Shown here: positions 46,501 through 54,111 of the stretch, in pieces | How the letters are laid out: each line of letters begins with the position of its first letter | Numbering within the stretch: position 1 is the first letter of the stretch | Source: an uncultured Christensenella sp. | GTDB taxonomy: Bacteria > Bacillota > Clostridia > Christensenellales > Borkfalkiaceae | Length of the DNA: 64,000 bases | Direction: 5' to 3' | Assembly (NCBI GenBank): GCA_910585705.1 | Contig: CAJUER010000002.1 | Span: 329,094 to 393,093, forward strand | The notes under the pieces: model-generated | The model's input: only the letters and a program-made list of their open reading frames with translations | What the model was told of the DNA's origin: nothing | The model's database searches: none | Program-made: the position numbers and the translations under genes

Positions 46501-49500
46501 AATATTACGACAGTCAGTTCAGCGTTCAGAAAGCGGTAAACGAATACGCCAAATCCAAAGAGTTATTGGACAAAGGTTATTTGAACTGCACCGACGGCGA
46601 ATCATGCATTGTTTACAGCGGAGAGCCCGACAAAGTTTTGACGTCTGATAAAGTTACGCACAACGTATTGGCTTTTGATTCCAGTATAGAAAGCTATTAT
46701 AGCGTAGTCGGAACACCGTTCTTAAATAACAGGGTCTACAAATATATGGATGCCGAAGGCGAAGTCATTCCGGCGGATAATCCCGTAAAGTTCGTTCAGA
46801 TTTCCGAATACGAATCTCAATCGGTTGAACTGATTTATGTAAACGGAGACAAGGAGGTATCATACGGCAAAATACCGTACGGCGCGGAAGTACAGGGGTA
46901 TCTCGAAGCAAAAAAAGCTGAAAGCGGTAAATATAAAATAGTCGAGAAAAACCTTTACGGCGAAACAGTCTATTACGGTGTTTATTTAAGACCCGGCGAC
47001 AACCGCACAAGCATAGAAACGACCCGCGTGTACAACTCTTTGTCCGTATCGCAGAGCTTATCTAAGGAAAACGCAAACTCGGTATTCACGGCAAACAGCT
47101 TTTTGATAAAGTCTGCGGAAAACGAATTAGACCCTTACGGACTGATAAAAATTTCAAACAATCTCGGGTTGGAAAAAACTTATCAATTAAGCGAAGTGGA
47201 AAATGTAAAAATAGACGCTCGCGGCGAGTGGACGGTTTCGCTTATAGACAGGCTTGGGAACGTAGTCAATTTCTACGTCAACATATATTCCCCCAGCGAG
47301 ATACATAAACTCACGTTGAACGACAACGGCAAAATTACGTCGTTATACGTTTCCGACGGTGAAAAAGTTACGTTGCATAATCCCGTTCCAGACAATCCGA
47401 AATATGAGTTTATCGGTTGGGAGGCGGCTGACGGCACAATTTACAACGGCAGTTTTCTGTTCGATTTTACCGAAGATACCACGCTTACGGCGTTGTACCG
47501 TTTTGTTACCACAACGGTTTCCGTTTATGACGGAATACATATAGATACTTTCGAAACAAAGCCTGCCCAAAAATTGGTTTTGCCAGACAATTTGTCGCGT
47601 CCGGGATTGCAGTTTTACGGTTACAGATATACGTTGGATAACGAAGATCGTTTGTGTATCGGACAGCTTAACAGCGTCCCGAACGTATCAGAATTGCGGC
47701 TTGACGCGGTATATATCGATAAAAGCAATTCCGTTGAGGTATCCGACGGTCAGTCGCTTGCAAATATCAATAAAAAAGGTTATACTTTTTATGGTTGGGG
47801 AACGTCGGATCGCGGTTCCAATTCCTACATATTTACCGACGGTCTGGCACAGTTTACCGACGCGGAAACTTTAACCTTATACCCTCTCTATATTGCGGAG
47901 GAAGGTAACGCGCCGATAATTGCCGGTTCATTATCGTCGTTCACTGATTTTACAGGCGGAGTACTGCATTGGGCGGCAACTTCGTTCAAAAACGGCAGTT
48001 TATTAAATTGGGTTGCCGCTGTCATACTGTGCGCGGTTGCGGCGCTTATATCTAAAAAGCGTAAAAACGGCCGGGTAAACAAACCGCAAGGAAATTCGCG
48101 TGCGGCATACTTTGGCAACGGAGTAAACGGCGTTGCCGCGCCGCAAGCCGTTTGCGCTACTTCGGAAAACGGCTTGAAGCAAGCCAACAAAAATTCAAGT
48201 TCCGCCGTTAAAGTGAACTTCGGACGCAGAAGCATAAAGCTGAAAACGTTTTTCACCGCTGCGGTTTGTTTCTTGCTTGCCGTAGTGCTTGGTTTCTATG
48301 CTACGGACAAGCTGTCTTCGTCTGTCAGCAGCGCGGTACGGATAAACGCGCAGGCGTCGGCTATCAAACGTGAGTATAACGAAACTGTGCGTTATTCTGC
48401 CGCGTCTGACGGATACTCGGCGCAGGACAATGACGACGATTTTAACGGACAGGAAACCTTCTTATACAGTTTAGTCGCGTTAGACTTAAACGTTAAAGGC
48501 TACGACACGTTCGAAGCGGTAGTCACAAAAGAAAACGGCGAAAAAGTCAGGGGCGTAGGCTTTACCGACTGGACGTATATAAATACGATTGACGACCTTG
48601 AATATTTCAAAGCCGGATTTATCAGCTATACGGACGAAGCGCCGTTCGGCGCGTCCGACTTTGAAAGCGCGGTTATAGAACAATATATCGAGGAGGAGGA
48701 AAAAGAATATAAAGAGCCGGAATGCGGCTTTAAATTACAGCTTAAAGAAGGCGTATGGGCGGACCACTATGTCGCCTTTGACGAGTATGTAGTTTACAGC
48801 ATAGACGGATACAGAATATCCTGTATATCCGTTGAAAACAGTTACGGCAATTACAATTTAGGATTAGGCTATTTATACGACTACGATAAAGATGAAGCGG
48901 TATACGACCCCGATTTGGGCAAAGCGTACGATAAGTCGGGCTATACGTTATCATCGAGCGTAGATTATGAAAAAATCATCGAAACGTACCGAACGATAAT
49001 CGACTATCAGGACTCTAACGGAGTAACGGTAGAGACGGTAACGTTTACGGCGATAGACGTGTCTGCGATAAACGAATACGTTTTACACGGACAGGACGAA
49101 AGTTATCTCGGCATATCGACGGACGAAATAGCGTTTATCGAATCACAGCTAAGTACGACCACGTTCTATTATATAGACGGAGTAACGGGGCAAGTCAGCG
49201 TACTGGAAATACCCGAAATAGAAACGGACGATTCCGCAACAATTTGGAACATTCTGAATTTAGTACTGAATGTGGTAATGATAGAGATTGGTATAGTGTT
49301 ATGCTGTACCGGCGTAGGAGCGGGACTTGGCGCAAGTCTGATAGTCGGCGGAATAGTCGGCATTGTCGCGCAGTATTTCAAGGACGAGATAGGCGAATTT
49401 ATAAACAGCGCGATAGGTTCTGACGGAACGCAGGCACTGGGCGGCGGAATGTCGGTAATGATGGGCGGAGTGACCATCAATATCGGAAGGAATCTGATAG

Positions 49501-50471
49501 GCAAAACGGGCTGGGGCACGGCGGCAGGCGTAGTATGCATAATCATAGGTGTGGCTTTGGCGGTATTCGGAGTCAGCGAGTTAAGCGAAGTCGCGTTTGA
49601 TTATAACTTTATTAAAGAGTTGACGGGAATCTCGGATAAAGCTTATGCAAATTTGTACCAGGCTCTCGGCTATGCATCTACTGTAATAATAACGGTATAT
49701 TCCACTCTTTCGCAGTATTATAAGACGGTGGGCGGAGGCGTTGACAAGCGGGTAAAACTCCAAAGAGAGTTTAAAAAGCGAGACAAGGCATATCAACGCG
49801 CGCAGAAAGAGTTAAAGCGATTAGCCGAAAAAGAGTACAAAAACTATCAGAAGATATTAGAGAAGGCAAAGCCTTACGTCAAAGATATTGTTGAAAACGG
49901 CAGATACCCTTCACCGAAAAATAAGACGTGGAAAATGGTTGAAAGCTTAGATAACTTTGACCCGAGCGGAGCGGGCATATCGAAAAAACAGCTTATAGAA
50001 AACGGAGGTAACGGTTACATAGTCAGCCGCAAGTATCCGGATATAAAAGTAAAGATAACAAACGGTGTGCCGGATATGGGTTCGCAAATGGTTAATGCCG
50101 AAGCGTTTATCGACCCGCTTGACACAACCATATTTTGCAAGAGCAACAAAATGGATTTGTTTGATTATCAATATGCTAAAAAATTGGAAAATTTTTCTAA
50201 AACAGATCGTCTTGAAATGATTCCCGACGCATTAAAAGGGAAAGATTTTACGTCAAAAGCAATTGAAAAATTTCGCCAAGATAGCAATTTAGTTTGGCAT
50301 GAAGATATAACCGGCAGGGTAATGCTGGTGCCTAAATCTATAAACAATGCGGGCACGTGGCGCGGAATACCGCATATCGGTGCAAATTCAGTGTTCAATA
50401 CTAAAAATGTAAAAGCAATAACAATGTATGAGACAATTCAAAAATTAAAAAAATTAGGAGTGAAGTTTTAA
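43584..50471 (+). CDS. Giant polymorphic toxin: InlB repeats, TM segments, pre-toxin domain, HNH-type nuclease tip
   Basis: The protein has 2,295 residues, with GGAGG 6 nt before the ATG. Order: signal peptide (about 1-45); InlB-type repeat (about 60-135); long beta-rich ectodomain; more InlB-type repeats (about 1235-1310 and 1380-1430); a membrane segment (about 1472-1490); a basic loop of about 60 residues; a second segment (about 1553-1575); the pre-toxin domain (about 1829-2044) with hydrophobic Gly-rich helices; then a variable tip (2045-2295). The tip carries NGGNGYIVS and W2238-H-E-D followed by a GIPHIG motif, resembling WHH/HNH-EndoVII nucleases; one expected His is Asn here (KSINNA). 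The downstream cassettes show that the tip is exchangeable. No LXG or WXG domain, LPXTG motif or CDI N-terminus was seen. Confidence 0.85.
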   Translation: MMKFKRKLLKGLSKVVSIALSFAMLIGITELHLVSNGDSGIVATAASTEEKAEEVKSSTAFKPLDYTIVLDYQEGERYENGKKYTEDKIEIKSNNRITVNVPEKDGYAFYGFFSERNARGVKYFDENGKMPEDISFTADTPRKLYAAWIKLSSAKIHIDDELTVDSLNSVKYTSKRAVGIDVNKLIDLRYTKMQVDISVNVLAEVKGAGRELKLLIDNKTEWERTNIDLQNTDLQTYYYSATLDLSKFTNSSTFKLGIAQSEEDFRPFARLLFKGADVYFTVIGQEPAEPLTKSEKSLKTNTYVFPESKDTADNKGYNLSLATGGAHPLGSNYVSYSLRYKGGELIGDNGKYGYIADDNFSGGETPNLQLYLKYNFSQTEKINGTDWNVDYSNYTGSVNGISGAGEVGSGVLLVQKSFDGVNYTWENPYTSKETTSFHSSDFVNNYSPMLYNGKEGTGYRIEPVVKKDENGNTIYTYDENGDKSGYEYVKNGDSYAYAETYAPIDGYLPIYQPSGDSLKQGIYIKVLFAYQLSYYTYDNGWDQFWDGFITDTKVWHYANVAEETTLFISNSKAEILFQNMNFTQAEEDSENSADDTVSDLVRDFGNVKDGDAVNDGFKVNYNGNNYDVRYSKNGSGLNDTTNDAVYDGRVFMEPGKYEFTVTPKVGEPKKTTIYINDRGLTQNLNYYFSGNLITKDSQRLFSQIDEIPVYKAGQVSWHVNGTDENHMPVTGRIGLYLETLSKAAFESKYGYLEDASAMKAFNAGYVKLNSKVEVDSNYIIKPDDGFTSYRVKVESGYVPVEGDGYEAYKEPQIIDGKTYVGTIYGSIKLDDGREIVGTIDGFDIYKLVATKDSGRNSAGGKFTECGDYLAQFANNGKYFDSPEQVSGDVFCFYFRFRVSEEANAPEINKLLFDSNFGISDFDSKYYGVKIPNKTTGKIVTFVYFDEGTAQAAAYEYARSLVVASGDGFTFRGKYYDSQFSVQKAVNEYAKSKELLDKGYLNCTDGESCIVYSGEPDKVLTSDKVTHNVLAFDSSIESYYSVVGTPFLNNRVYKYMDAEGEVIPADNPVKFVQISEYESQSVELIYVNGDKEVSYGKIPYGAEVQGYLEAKKAESGKYKIVEKNLYGETVYYGVYLRPGDNRTSIETTRVYNSLSVSQSLSKENANSVFTANSFLIKSAENELDPYGLIKISNNLGLEKTYQLSEVENVKIDARGEWTVSLIDRLGNVVNFYVNIYSPSEIHKLTLNDNGKITSLYVSDGEKVTLHNPVPDNPKYEFIGWEAADGTIYNGSFLFDFTEDTTLTALYRFVTTTVSVYDGIHIDTFETKPAQKLVLPDNLSRPGLQFYGYRYTLDNEDRLCIGQLNSVPNVSELRLDAVYIDKSNSVEVSDGQSLANINKKGYTFYGWGTSDRGSNSYIFTDGLAQFTDAETLTLYPLYIAEEGNAPIIAGSLSSFTDFTGGVLHWAATSFKNGSLLNWVAAVILCAVAALISKKRKNGRVNKPQGNSRAAYFGNGVNGVAAPQAVCATSENGLKQANKNSSSAVKVNFGRRSIKLKTFFTAAVCFLLAVVLGFYATDKLSSSVSSAVRINAQASAIKREYNETVRYSAASDGYSAQDNDDDFNGQETFLYSLVALDLNVKGYDTFEAVVTKENGEKVRGVGFTDWTYINTIDDLEYFKAGFISYTDEAPFGASDFESAVIEQYIEEEEKEYKEPECGFKLQLKEGVWADHYVAFDEYVVYSIDGYRISCISVENSYGNYNLGLGYLYDYDKDEAVYDPDLGKAYDKSGYTLSSSVDYEKIIETYRTIIDYQDSNGVTVETVTFTAIDVSAINEYVLHGQDESYLGISTDEIAFIESQLSTTTFYYIDGVTGQVSVLEIPEIETDDSATIWNILNLVLNVVMIEIGIVLCCTGVGAGLGASLIVGGIVGIVAQYFKDEIGEFINSAIGSDGTQALGGGMSVMMGGVTINIGRNLIGKTGWGTAAGVVCIIIGVALAVFGVSELSEVAFDYNFIKELTGISDKAYANLYQALGYASTVIITVYSTLSQYYKTVGGGVDKRVKLQREFKKRDKAYQRAQKELKRLAEKEYKNYQKILEKAKPYVKDIVENGRYPSPKNKTWKMVESLDNFDPSGAGISKKQLIENGGNGYIVSRKYPDIKVKITNGVPDMGSQMVNAEAFIDPLDTTIFCKSNKMDLFDYQYAKKLENFSKTDRLEMIPDALKGKDFTSKAIEKFRQDSNLVWHEDITGRVMLVPKSINNAGTWRGIPHIGANSVFNTKNVKAITMYETIQKLKKLGVKF
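49061..49717 (+). repeat. Pre-toxin (PT) repeat, copy A (expressed)
   Basis: About 650 bp encoding the membrane-embedded domain that precedes the nuclease tip. It recurs nearly letter for letter at 54819-55483 (copy C). At 53024-53690 (copy B) the first 430 bp or so are near-identical and the rest diverged mainly at silent sites. It opens with the border sequence GATAAACGAATACGTTTTAC (49067 on). All copies end where the tips diverge. Confidence 0.9.
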
Positions 50472-50473
50472 AA

Positions 50474-50914
50474 ATGTTTAAGTATGACGAATATACTGAA
50501 ATCAAGAAGGCATATCGAGAACACAATCGGTTAAAAAAAATTGTTTATAGCTTAGAGAAAAAGATTCGACCTGACAATGAAGATAGTAGAATACTCGCAG
50601 ATGAAGCCTTTAAAAAATGGGACGAATTTGACCAAAATCAATTTGCTTTAATAATTTTTAAAACATTTAAAGATATAAAGCCAAAGCTTTATCATCATTA
50701 TGAGGATTATTTTGTGAAGTGGGAAGAAGTATTTTCGGATGAATGGGAAGAATTAGACGAGTATAAAATAAATGATTTGTTAGGTTTGGTATTAGAAATA
50801 GGTTACGGGCGTTATTGGTTACCTGATAAGTACTATGACGACAAACCGATACTTGGCTGTTTGCCTGCGCCTCCCACTCATACAAAAGATTGGGGATTTG
50901 GATTTAAAGATTAA
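50474..50914 (+). CDS. Probable immunity protein for the expressed nuclease tip
   Basis: The 146-residue cytoplasmic protein is acidic, without a signal. It starts 2 nt after the toxin stop, and its AGGAG ribosome site lies within the last toxin codons. It belongs to a family with nine members in this locus: N-terminus MFK-DEY-EIKKAYREHNRL and near the C-terminus LVLEIGYGRYWLPDKYYD. I do not recognise the family elsewhere. Position directly behind the tip is the standard arrangement for immunity genes; binding to the nuclease is inferred. Confidence 0.8.
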   Translation: MFKYDEYTEIKKAYREHNRLKKIVYSLEKKIRPDNEDSRILADEAFKKWDEFDQNQFALIIFKTFKDIKPKLYHHYEDYFVKWEEVFSDEWEELDEYKINDLLGLVLEIGYGRYWLPDKYYDDKPILGCLPAPPTHTKDWGFGFKD

Positions 50915-50948
50915 CATAAAAACATAAAGCTTAAAGTTTTAAAACCAA

Positions 50949-50974
50949 GATAAACGAATACGTTTTACATTGAC
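50949..50974 (+). repeat. Cassette border repeat, copy 2
   Basis: The border GATAAACGAATACGTTTTACA, here followed by TTGAC. Other copies begin at 49067 (inside the giant gene), 53024, 54825 and 57205. Copies at 50949, 53024 and 57205 share the same preceding 50 bp or so (CATAAAAACATAAAGC...), which follows the 3' end of an immunity gene. Confidence 0.85.
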
Positions 50975-51016
50975 ATGCCGAAAAAATTAAAAGAATTAGG
51001 AGTGAAGTTTAAATAA
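50975..51016 (+). CDS. 13-codon mini-ORF before an orphan immunity gene
   Basis: This is the reading frame ATG-CCG-AAA..., encoding MPKKLKELGVKFK. Its last part equals the toxin C-terminus (KLKELGVKF). It ends TAATG, overlapping the next immunity start. It looks like a remnant left when a toxin module was deleted between border and tail, keeping the AGGAG that serves the immunity gene. Translation itself is not shown. Confidence 0.45.
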   Translation: MPKKLKELGVKFK

Positions 51017-51381
51017 TGTTTAAATTTAATGATTATCCGAGCATAAAAGAAATGCATAAAAGATATTTGAAGCATGATTATGCGTCAACGAAAGCATTGA
51101 TTAACGTTGTAGATAAAAATGCACTTGGAGCTGAAGCTAAGTTTGAAAAAACTATGAATAAACAAGATGCGTTTAATCTGCTTTATGAGAAAGTTATTTT
51201 TGATGAGTTGATTAAAGAAAAACCTGACATTTTCGATGAAAGCAAACAAAAGTACAAGAAATGGGATTCTATAATTGGAAGTGATTTTTCGAAGATACCG
51301 AATAGCGATAAAATAATTCTAATTCTGTTGGTTGAAGAAAACGGCGGAATATATCGGCTGCCTCCGAGTTATTATATTTGA
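51016..51381 (+). CDS. Orphan immunity-family protein
   Basis: The 121-residue protein is a diverged member of the immunity family: MFKFNDYPSIKEMHKRY at the start and LVEENGGIYRLPPSYYI at the end. It shares its last 17 residues exactly with the immunity gene at 56123. AGGAG lies about 14 nt upstream. There is no matching toxin directly before it, only a mini-ORF remnant, so it would protect against a tip this strain no longer carries. Confidence 0.75.
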   Translation: MFKFNDYPSIKEMHKRYLKHDYASTKALINVVDKNALGAEAKFEKTMNKQDAFNLLYEKVIFDELIKEKPDIFDESKQKYKKWDSIIGSDFSKIPNSDKIILILLVEENGGIYRLPPSYYI

Positions 51382-51418
51382 AACTAAAAGTTTTCACTTC
51401 TAAAAAGTTTTTGCGGCT

Positions 51419-51619
51419 TTTCGCAAAGAAAGTAATTTGGTCTGGCATGAGGATATAACGGGCAGGGTAATGTTGGTGCCTAAGTCAATAAACAATGCGG
51501 GAACATGGCGCGGAATACCGCATGTCGGCGCAAATGCGGTGTTCAAAACTAAAAATATAAAAGCAATAACAATGTATGAGACTATTCAAAAATTAAAAGA
51601 ATTAGGAGTGAAGTTTTAA
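51419..51619 (+). pseudogene. Toxin-tail fragment (WHE nuclease C-terminus)
   Basis: An in-frame piece of the nuclease tip running from FRKESNLVWHED to KLKELGVKF, about 67 codons. It matches the last part of the expressed toxin with substitutions (for example VGANAVFKTKN for IGANSVFNTKN). It has no start codon apart from TTG 51437. It retains the AGGAG of the next immunity gene. An identical copy is at 56526-56726. Confidence 0.8.
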
Positions 51620-51622
51620 AAA

Positions 51623-52054
51623 ATGTTTAAGATAGACGAATATCCCGAAATCAAAAAGGCGTACCGTGAACATAATCGGTTAAAAAGAATTGTTTATAGT
51701 TTAGAGAAAAAGATACGTCCTGATGATAAAGCCAGTGAAAAACTGTATGATGAATCATTTAAAAAATGGGACGAATTTGACCGAAACGAATTTGCTTTAA
51801 TAATTTTTAAAACGTTTAAAGATATAGAGCCAAAGCTTTATCACCGATTTGACGATTGTTTTGTGAAGTGGGAAGAAGTATTTTCTGATAAATGGGAGGA
51901 ATTAGACGAGTATAAAAGAAATGATTTGTTAGGGTTGGTATTAGAAATTGGATACGGGCGATATTGGTTGCCGGATAAATACTATGACGACAAATTGATA
52001 GCGGGAGGAATTATACCACCGAAAACACACACAAAACCTTTCAAGTGCTGGTAA
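51623..52054 (+). CDS. Immunity-family protein, tandem copy 1
   Basis: The 143-residue member of the immunity family (MFKIDEYPEIKKAYREHNRL ... GYGRYWLPDKYYDDKLIAGG). Close to the immunity protein at 50474 but with a different end (PPKTHTKPFKCW). It is first of three tandem 463-bp units. AGGAG lies in the preceding toxin tail. Confidence 0.82.
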   Translation: MFKIDEYPEIKKAYREHNRLKRIVYSLEKKIRPDDKASEKLYDESFKKWDEFDRNEFALIIFKTFKDIEPKLYHRFDDCFVKWEEVFSDKWEELDEYKRNDLLGLVLEIGYGRYWLPDKYYDDKLIAGGIIPPKTHTKPFKCW

Positions 52055-52085
52055 GCTGAAAGAATTAGGAGTGAAGTTTTAAAAA

Positions 52086-52517
52086 ATGTTTAAGATAGAC
52101 GAATATCCCGAAATCAAAAAGGCGTACCGTGAACATAATCGGTTAAAAAGAATTGTTTATAGTTTAGAGAAAAAGATACGTCCTGATGATAAAGCCAGTG
52201 AAAAACTGTATGATGAATCATTTAAAAAATGGGACGAATTTGACCGAAACGAATTTGCTTTAATAATTTTTAAAACGTTTAAAGATATAGAGCCAAAGCT
52301 TTATCACCGATTTGACGATTGTTTTGTGAAGTGGGAAGAAGTATTTTCTGATAAATGGGAGGAATTAGACGAGTATAAAAGAAATGATTTGTTAGGGTTG
52401 GTATTAGAAATTGGATACGGGCGATATTGGTTGCCGGATAAATACTATGACGACAAATTGATAGCGGGAGGAATTATACCACCGAAAACACACACAAAAC
52501 CTTTCAAGTGCTGGTAA
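52086..52517 (+). CDS. Immunity-family protein, tandem copy 2
   Basis: The 143-residue protein is identical to the product of 51623-52054. Its own ribosome site comes from the repeated GAATTAGGAGTGAAG segment. An exact duplicate raises dosage and does not broaden specificity. Confidence 0.82.
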   Translation: MFKIDEYPEIKKAYREHNRLKRIVYSLEKKIRPDDKASEKLYDESFKKWDEFDRNEFALIIFKTFKDIEPKLYHRFDDCFVKWEEVFSDKWEELDEYKRNDLLGLVLEIGYGRYWLPDKYYDDKLIAGGIIPPKTHTKPFKCW

Positions 52518-52548
52518 GCTGAAAGAATTAGGAGTGAAGTTTTAAAAA

Positions 52549-52989
52549 ATGTTTAAGATAGACGAATATCCCGAAATCAAAAAGGCGTACCGTGAACATA
52601 ATCGGTTAAAAAGAATTGTTTATAGTTTAGAGAAAAAGATACGTCCTGATGATAAAGCCAGTGAAAAACTGTATGATGAATCATTTAAAAAATGGGACGA
52701 ATTTGACCGAAACGAATTTGCTTTAATAATTTTTAAAACGTTTAAAGATATAGAGCCAAAGCTTTATCACCGATTTGACGATTGTTTTGTGAAGTGGGAA
52801 GAAGTATTTTCTGATAAATGGGAGGAATTAGACGAGTATAAAAGAAATGATTTGTTAGGGTTGGTATTAGAAATTGGATACGGGCGATATTGGTTGCCGG
52901 ATAAATACTATGACGACAAGCCGATACTTGGCTGTTTGCCTGCGCCGCCAACGCATAAAAAAGATTGGGGATTTGGATTTAAAGATTAA
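52549..52989 (+). CDS. Immunity-family protein, tandem copy 3
   Basis: The 146-residue protein is identical to copies 1 and 2 for about 120 residues, then switches to the ending KPILGCLPAPPTHKKDWGFGFKD shared with 50474-50914. The hybrid end suggests recombination between immunity genes. It is the same protein as that of 56730-57170. It lies directly before the border of silent cassette B. Confidence 0.82.
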   Translation: MFKIDEYPEIKKAYREHNRLKRIVYSLEKKIRPDDKASEKLYDESFKKWDEFDRNEFALIIFKTFKDIEPKLYHRFDDCFVKWEEVFSDKWEELDEYKRNDLLGLVLEIGYGRYWLPDKYYDDKPILGCLPAPPTHKKDWGFGFKD

Positions 52990-53023
52990 CATAAAAACAT
53001 AAAGCTTAAAGTTTTAAAACCAA

Positions 53024-53690
53024 GATAAACGAATACGTTTTGCACGGACAGGACGAAAGTTATCTCGGCATATCGACGGACGAAATAGCGTTTATCGAAT
53101 CACAGCTAAGTACGACCACGTTCTATTATATAGACGGAGTAACGGGGCAAGTCAGCGTACTGGAAATACCCGAAATAGAAACGGACGATTCCGCAACAAT
53201 TTGGAACATTCTGAATTTAGTACTGAATGTGGTAATGATAGAGATTGGTATAGTGTTATGCTGTACCGGCGTAGGAGCGGGACTTGGCGCAAGTCTGATA
53301 GTCGGCGGAATAGTCGGCATTGTCGCGCAGTATTTCAAGGACGAGATAGGCGAATTTATAAACAGCGCGATAGGTTCTGACGGAACGCAGGCACTGGGCG
53401 GCGGAATGTCGGTAATGATGGGCGGAGTGACCATCAATATCGGAAGGAATCTGATAGGCAAAACGGGCTGGGGCACGGCGGCAGGCGTTGTATGCATAAT
53501 CGTGGGCATAGCGCTGGCGGTATTCGGAGCCAGCGAGTTAAGCGAAGTCGCGTTCGATTATAACTTTGTCAAAGAATTTACAGGAATTTCGGATAAAGCG
53601 TACGCAAATTTATACCAAGCTCTCGGCTATGCATCTACTGTAATAATAACGGTATACTCAACGCTAACACAGTTTTATAAAAAAGTAAAT
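53024..53690 (+). repeat. Border plus pre-toxin repeat, copy B
   Basis: The border reads GATAAACGAATACGTTTTGCAC (no stop). PT copy B follows the expressed copy almost exactly to about 53488, then diverges mainly at silent sites, which suggests gene conversion of the first part. Confidence 0.88.
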
Positions 53691-54110
53691 GCATTAAATA
53701 AAAAATCGTTAAAAGAACTTGTAGATGACGCAATTCCCGATGGACTAAATTCCGAAAGCCAAATCCCTGAAAATTTTGGTACAGGAGACGGACTGGATAA
53801 ATATACAAAGAATAATTATAGAAAAAAACTGTTAGAAGCCACCGGTAAGACAGGAGAAGGTTTAGATGCTCATCACGTATTTCCGAAAGATGCTAAATTT
53901 GCAAAACAGTTTGAAAGGGTAAAAATAAATCCCAACCATCCGGATAATATGCAATGGGTTGAACAAGCAATTCACTCCGGTAAAGGTAATATCAGTCATG
54001 CTTATACTCAAGAATGGATAAAATTTTTTGATGCGAACCCTATGGCAACGCGTACTCAAGTAATTGATTTCGGTAAAAAAATGTGGGATTATTTTGGAGG
54101 TTTCAGATAG
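53040..54110 (+). CDS. Silent toxin cassette B: PT domain plus AHH-like nuclease tip
   Basis: The frame is open from TTG 53040 for 356 codons, in the same frame as the giant toxin. An in-frame TAA lies shortly upstream, and there is no ATG or ribosome site, so it is probably not expressed by itself. After the PT domain (to about residue 215) the tip has GLDAHHVFPKD and downstream His residues (AIHSGKGNISHAYTQEW), the pattern of AHH/DUF2380-type HNH nucleases. Recombination in the shared PT sequence would fuse this tip to the giant protein. A dedicated immunity gene follows 1 nt after its stop. Confidence 0.8.
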   Translation: MHGQDESYLGISTDEIAFIESQLSTTTFYYIDGVTGQVSVLEIPEIETDDSATIWNILNLVLNVVMIEIGIVLCCTGVGAGLGASLIVGGIVGIVAQYFKDEIGEFINSAIGSDGTQALGGGMSVMMGGVTINIGRNLIGKTGWGTAAGVVCIIVGIALAVFGASELSEVAFDYNFVKEFTGISDKAYANLYQALGYASTVIITVYSTLTQFYKKVNALNKKSLKELVDDAIPDGLNSESQIPENFGTGDGLDKYTKNNYRKKLLEATGKTGEGLDAHHVFPKDAKFAKQFERVKINPNHPDNMQWVEQAIHSGKGNISHAYTQEWIKFFDANPMATRTQVIDFGKKMWDYFGGFR

Positions 54111-54111
54111 G

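Larger units (their letters stand above)
51610..53000 (+). repeat. Three tandem 463-bp immunity-gene units
   Basis: The starts at 51623, 52086 and 52549 are spaced exactly 463 bp. Units 1 and 2 look identical by eye, including the AATTAGGAGTGAAG ribosome-site segment. Unit 3 is the same up to GACGACAA and then carries the 3' end seen at 50914 and 57170. This is a recent tandem amplification or an assembly effect. Confidence 0.88.

Noticed and set aside
43584..50471. An LXG/WXG100 type VII toxin, Rhs or CDI protein
   Set aside because: No LXG or WXG N-terminus, YD repeats, TPS or filamentous haemagglutinin repeats, or LPXTG anchor were seen.
51610..53000. The regular repeats as a CRISPR array
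   Set aside because: The period is 463 bp, and each unit is a complete gene with a ribosome site; there are no short repeats with unique spacers.
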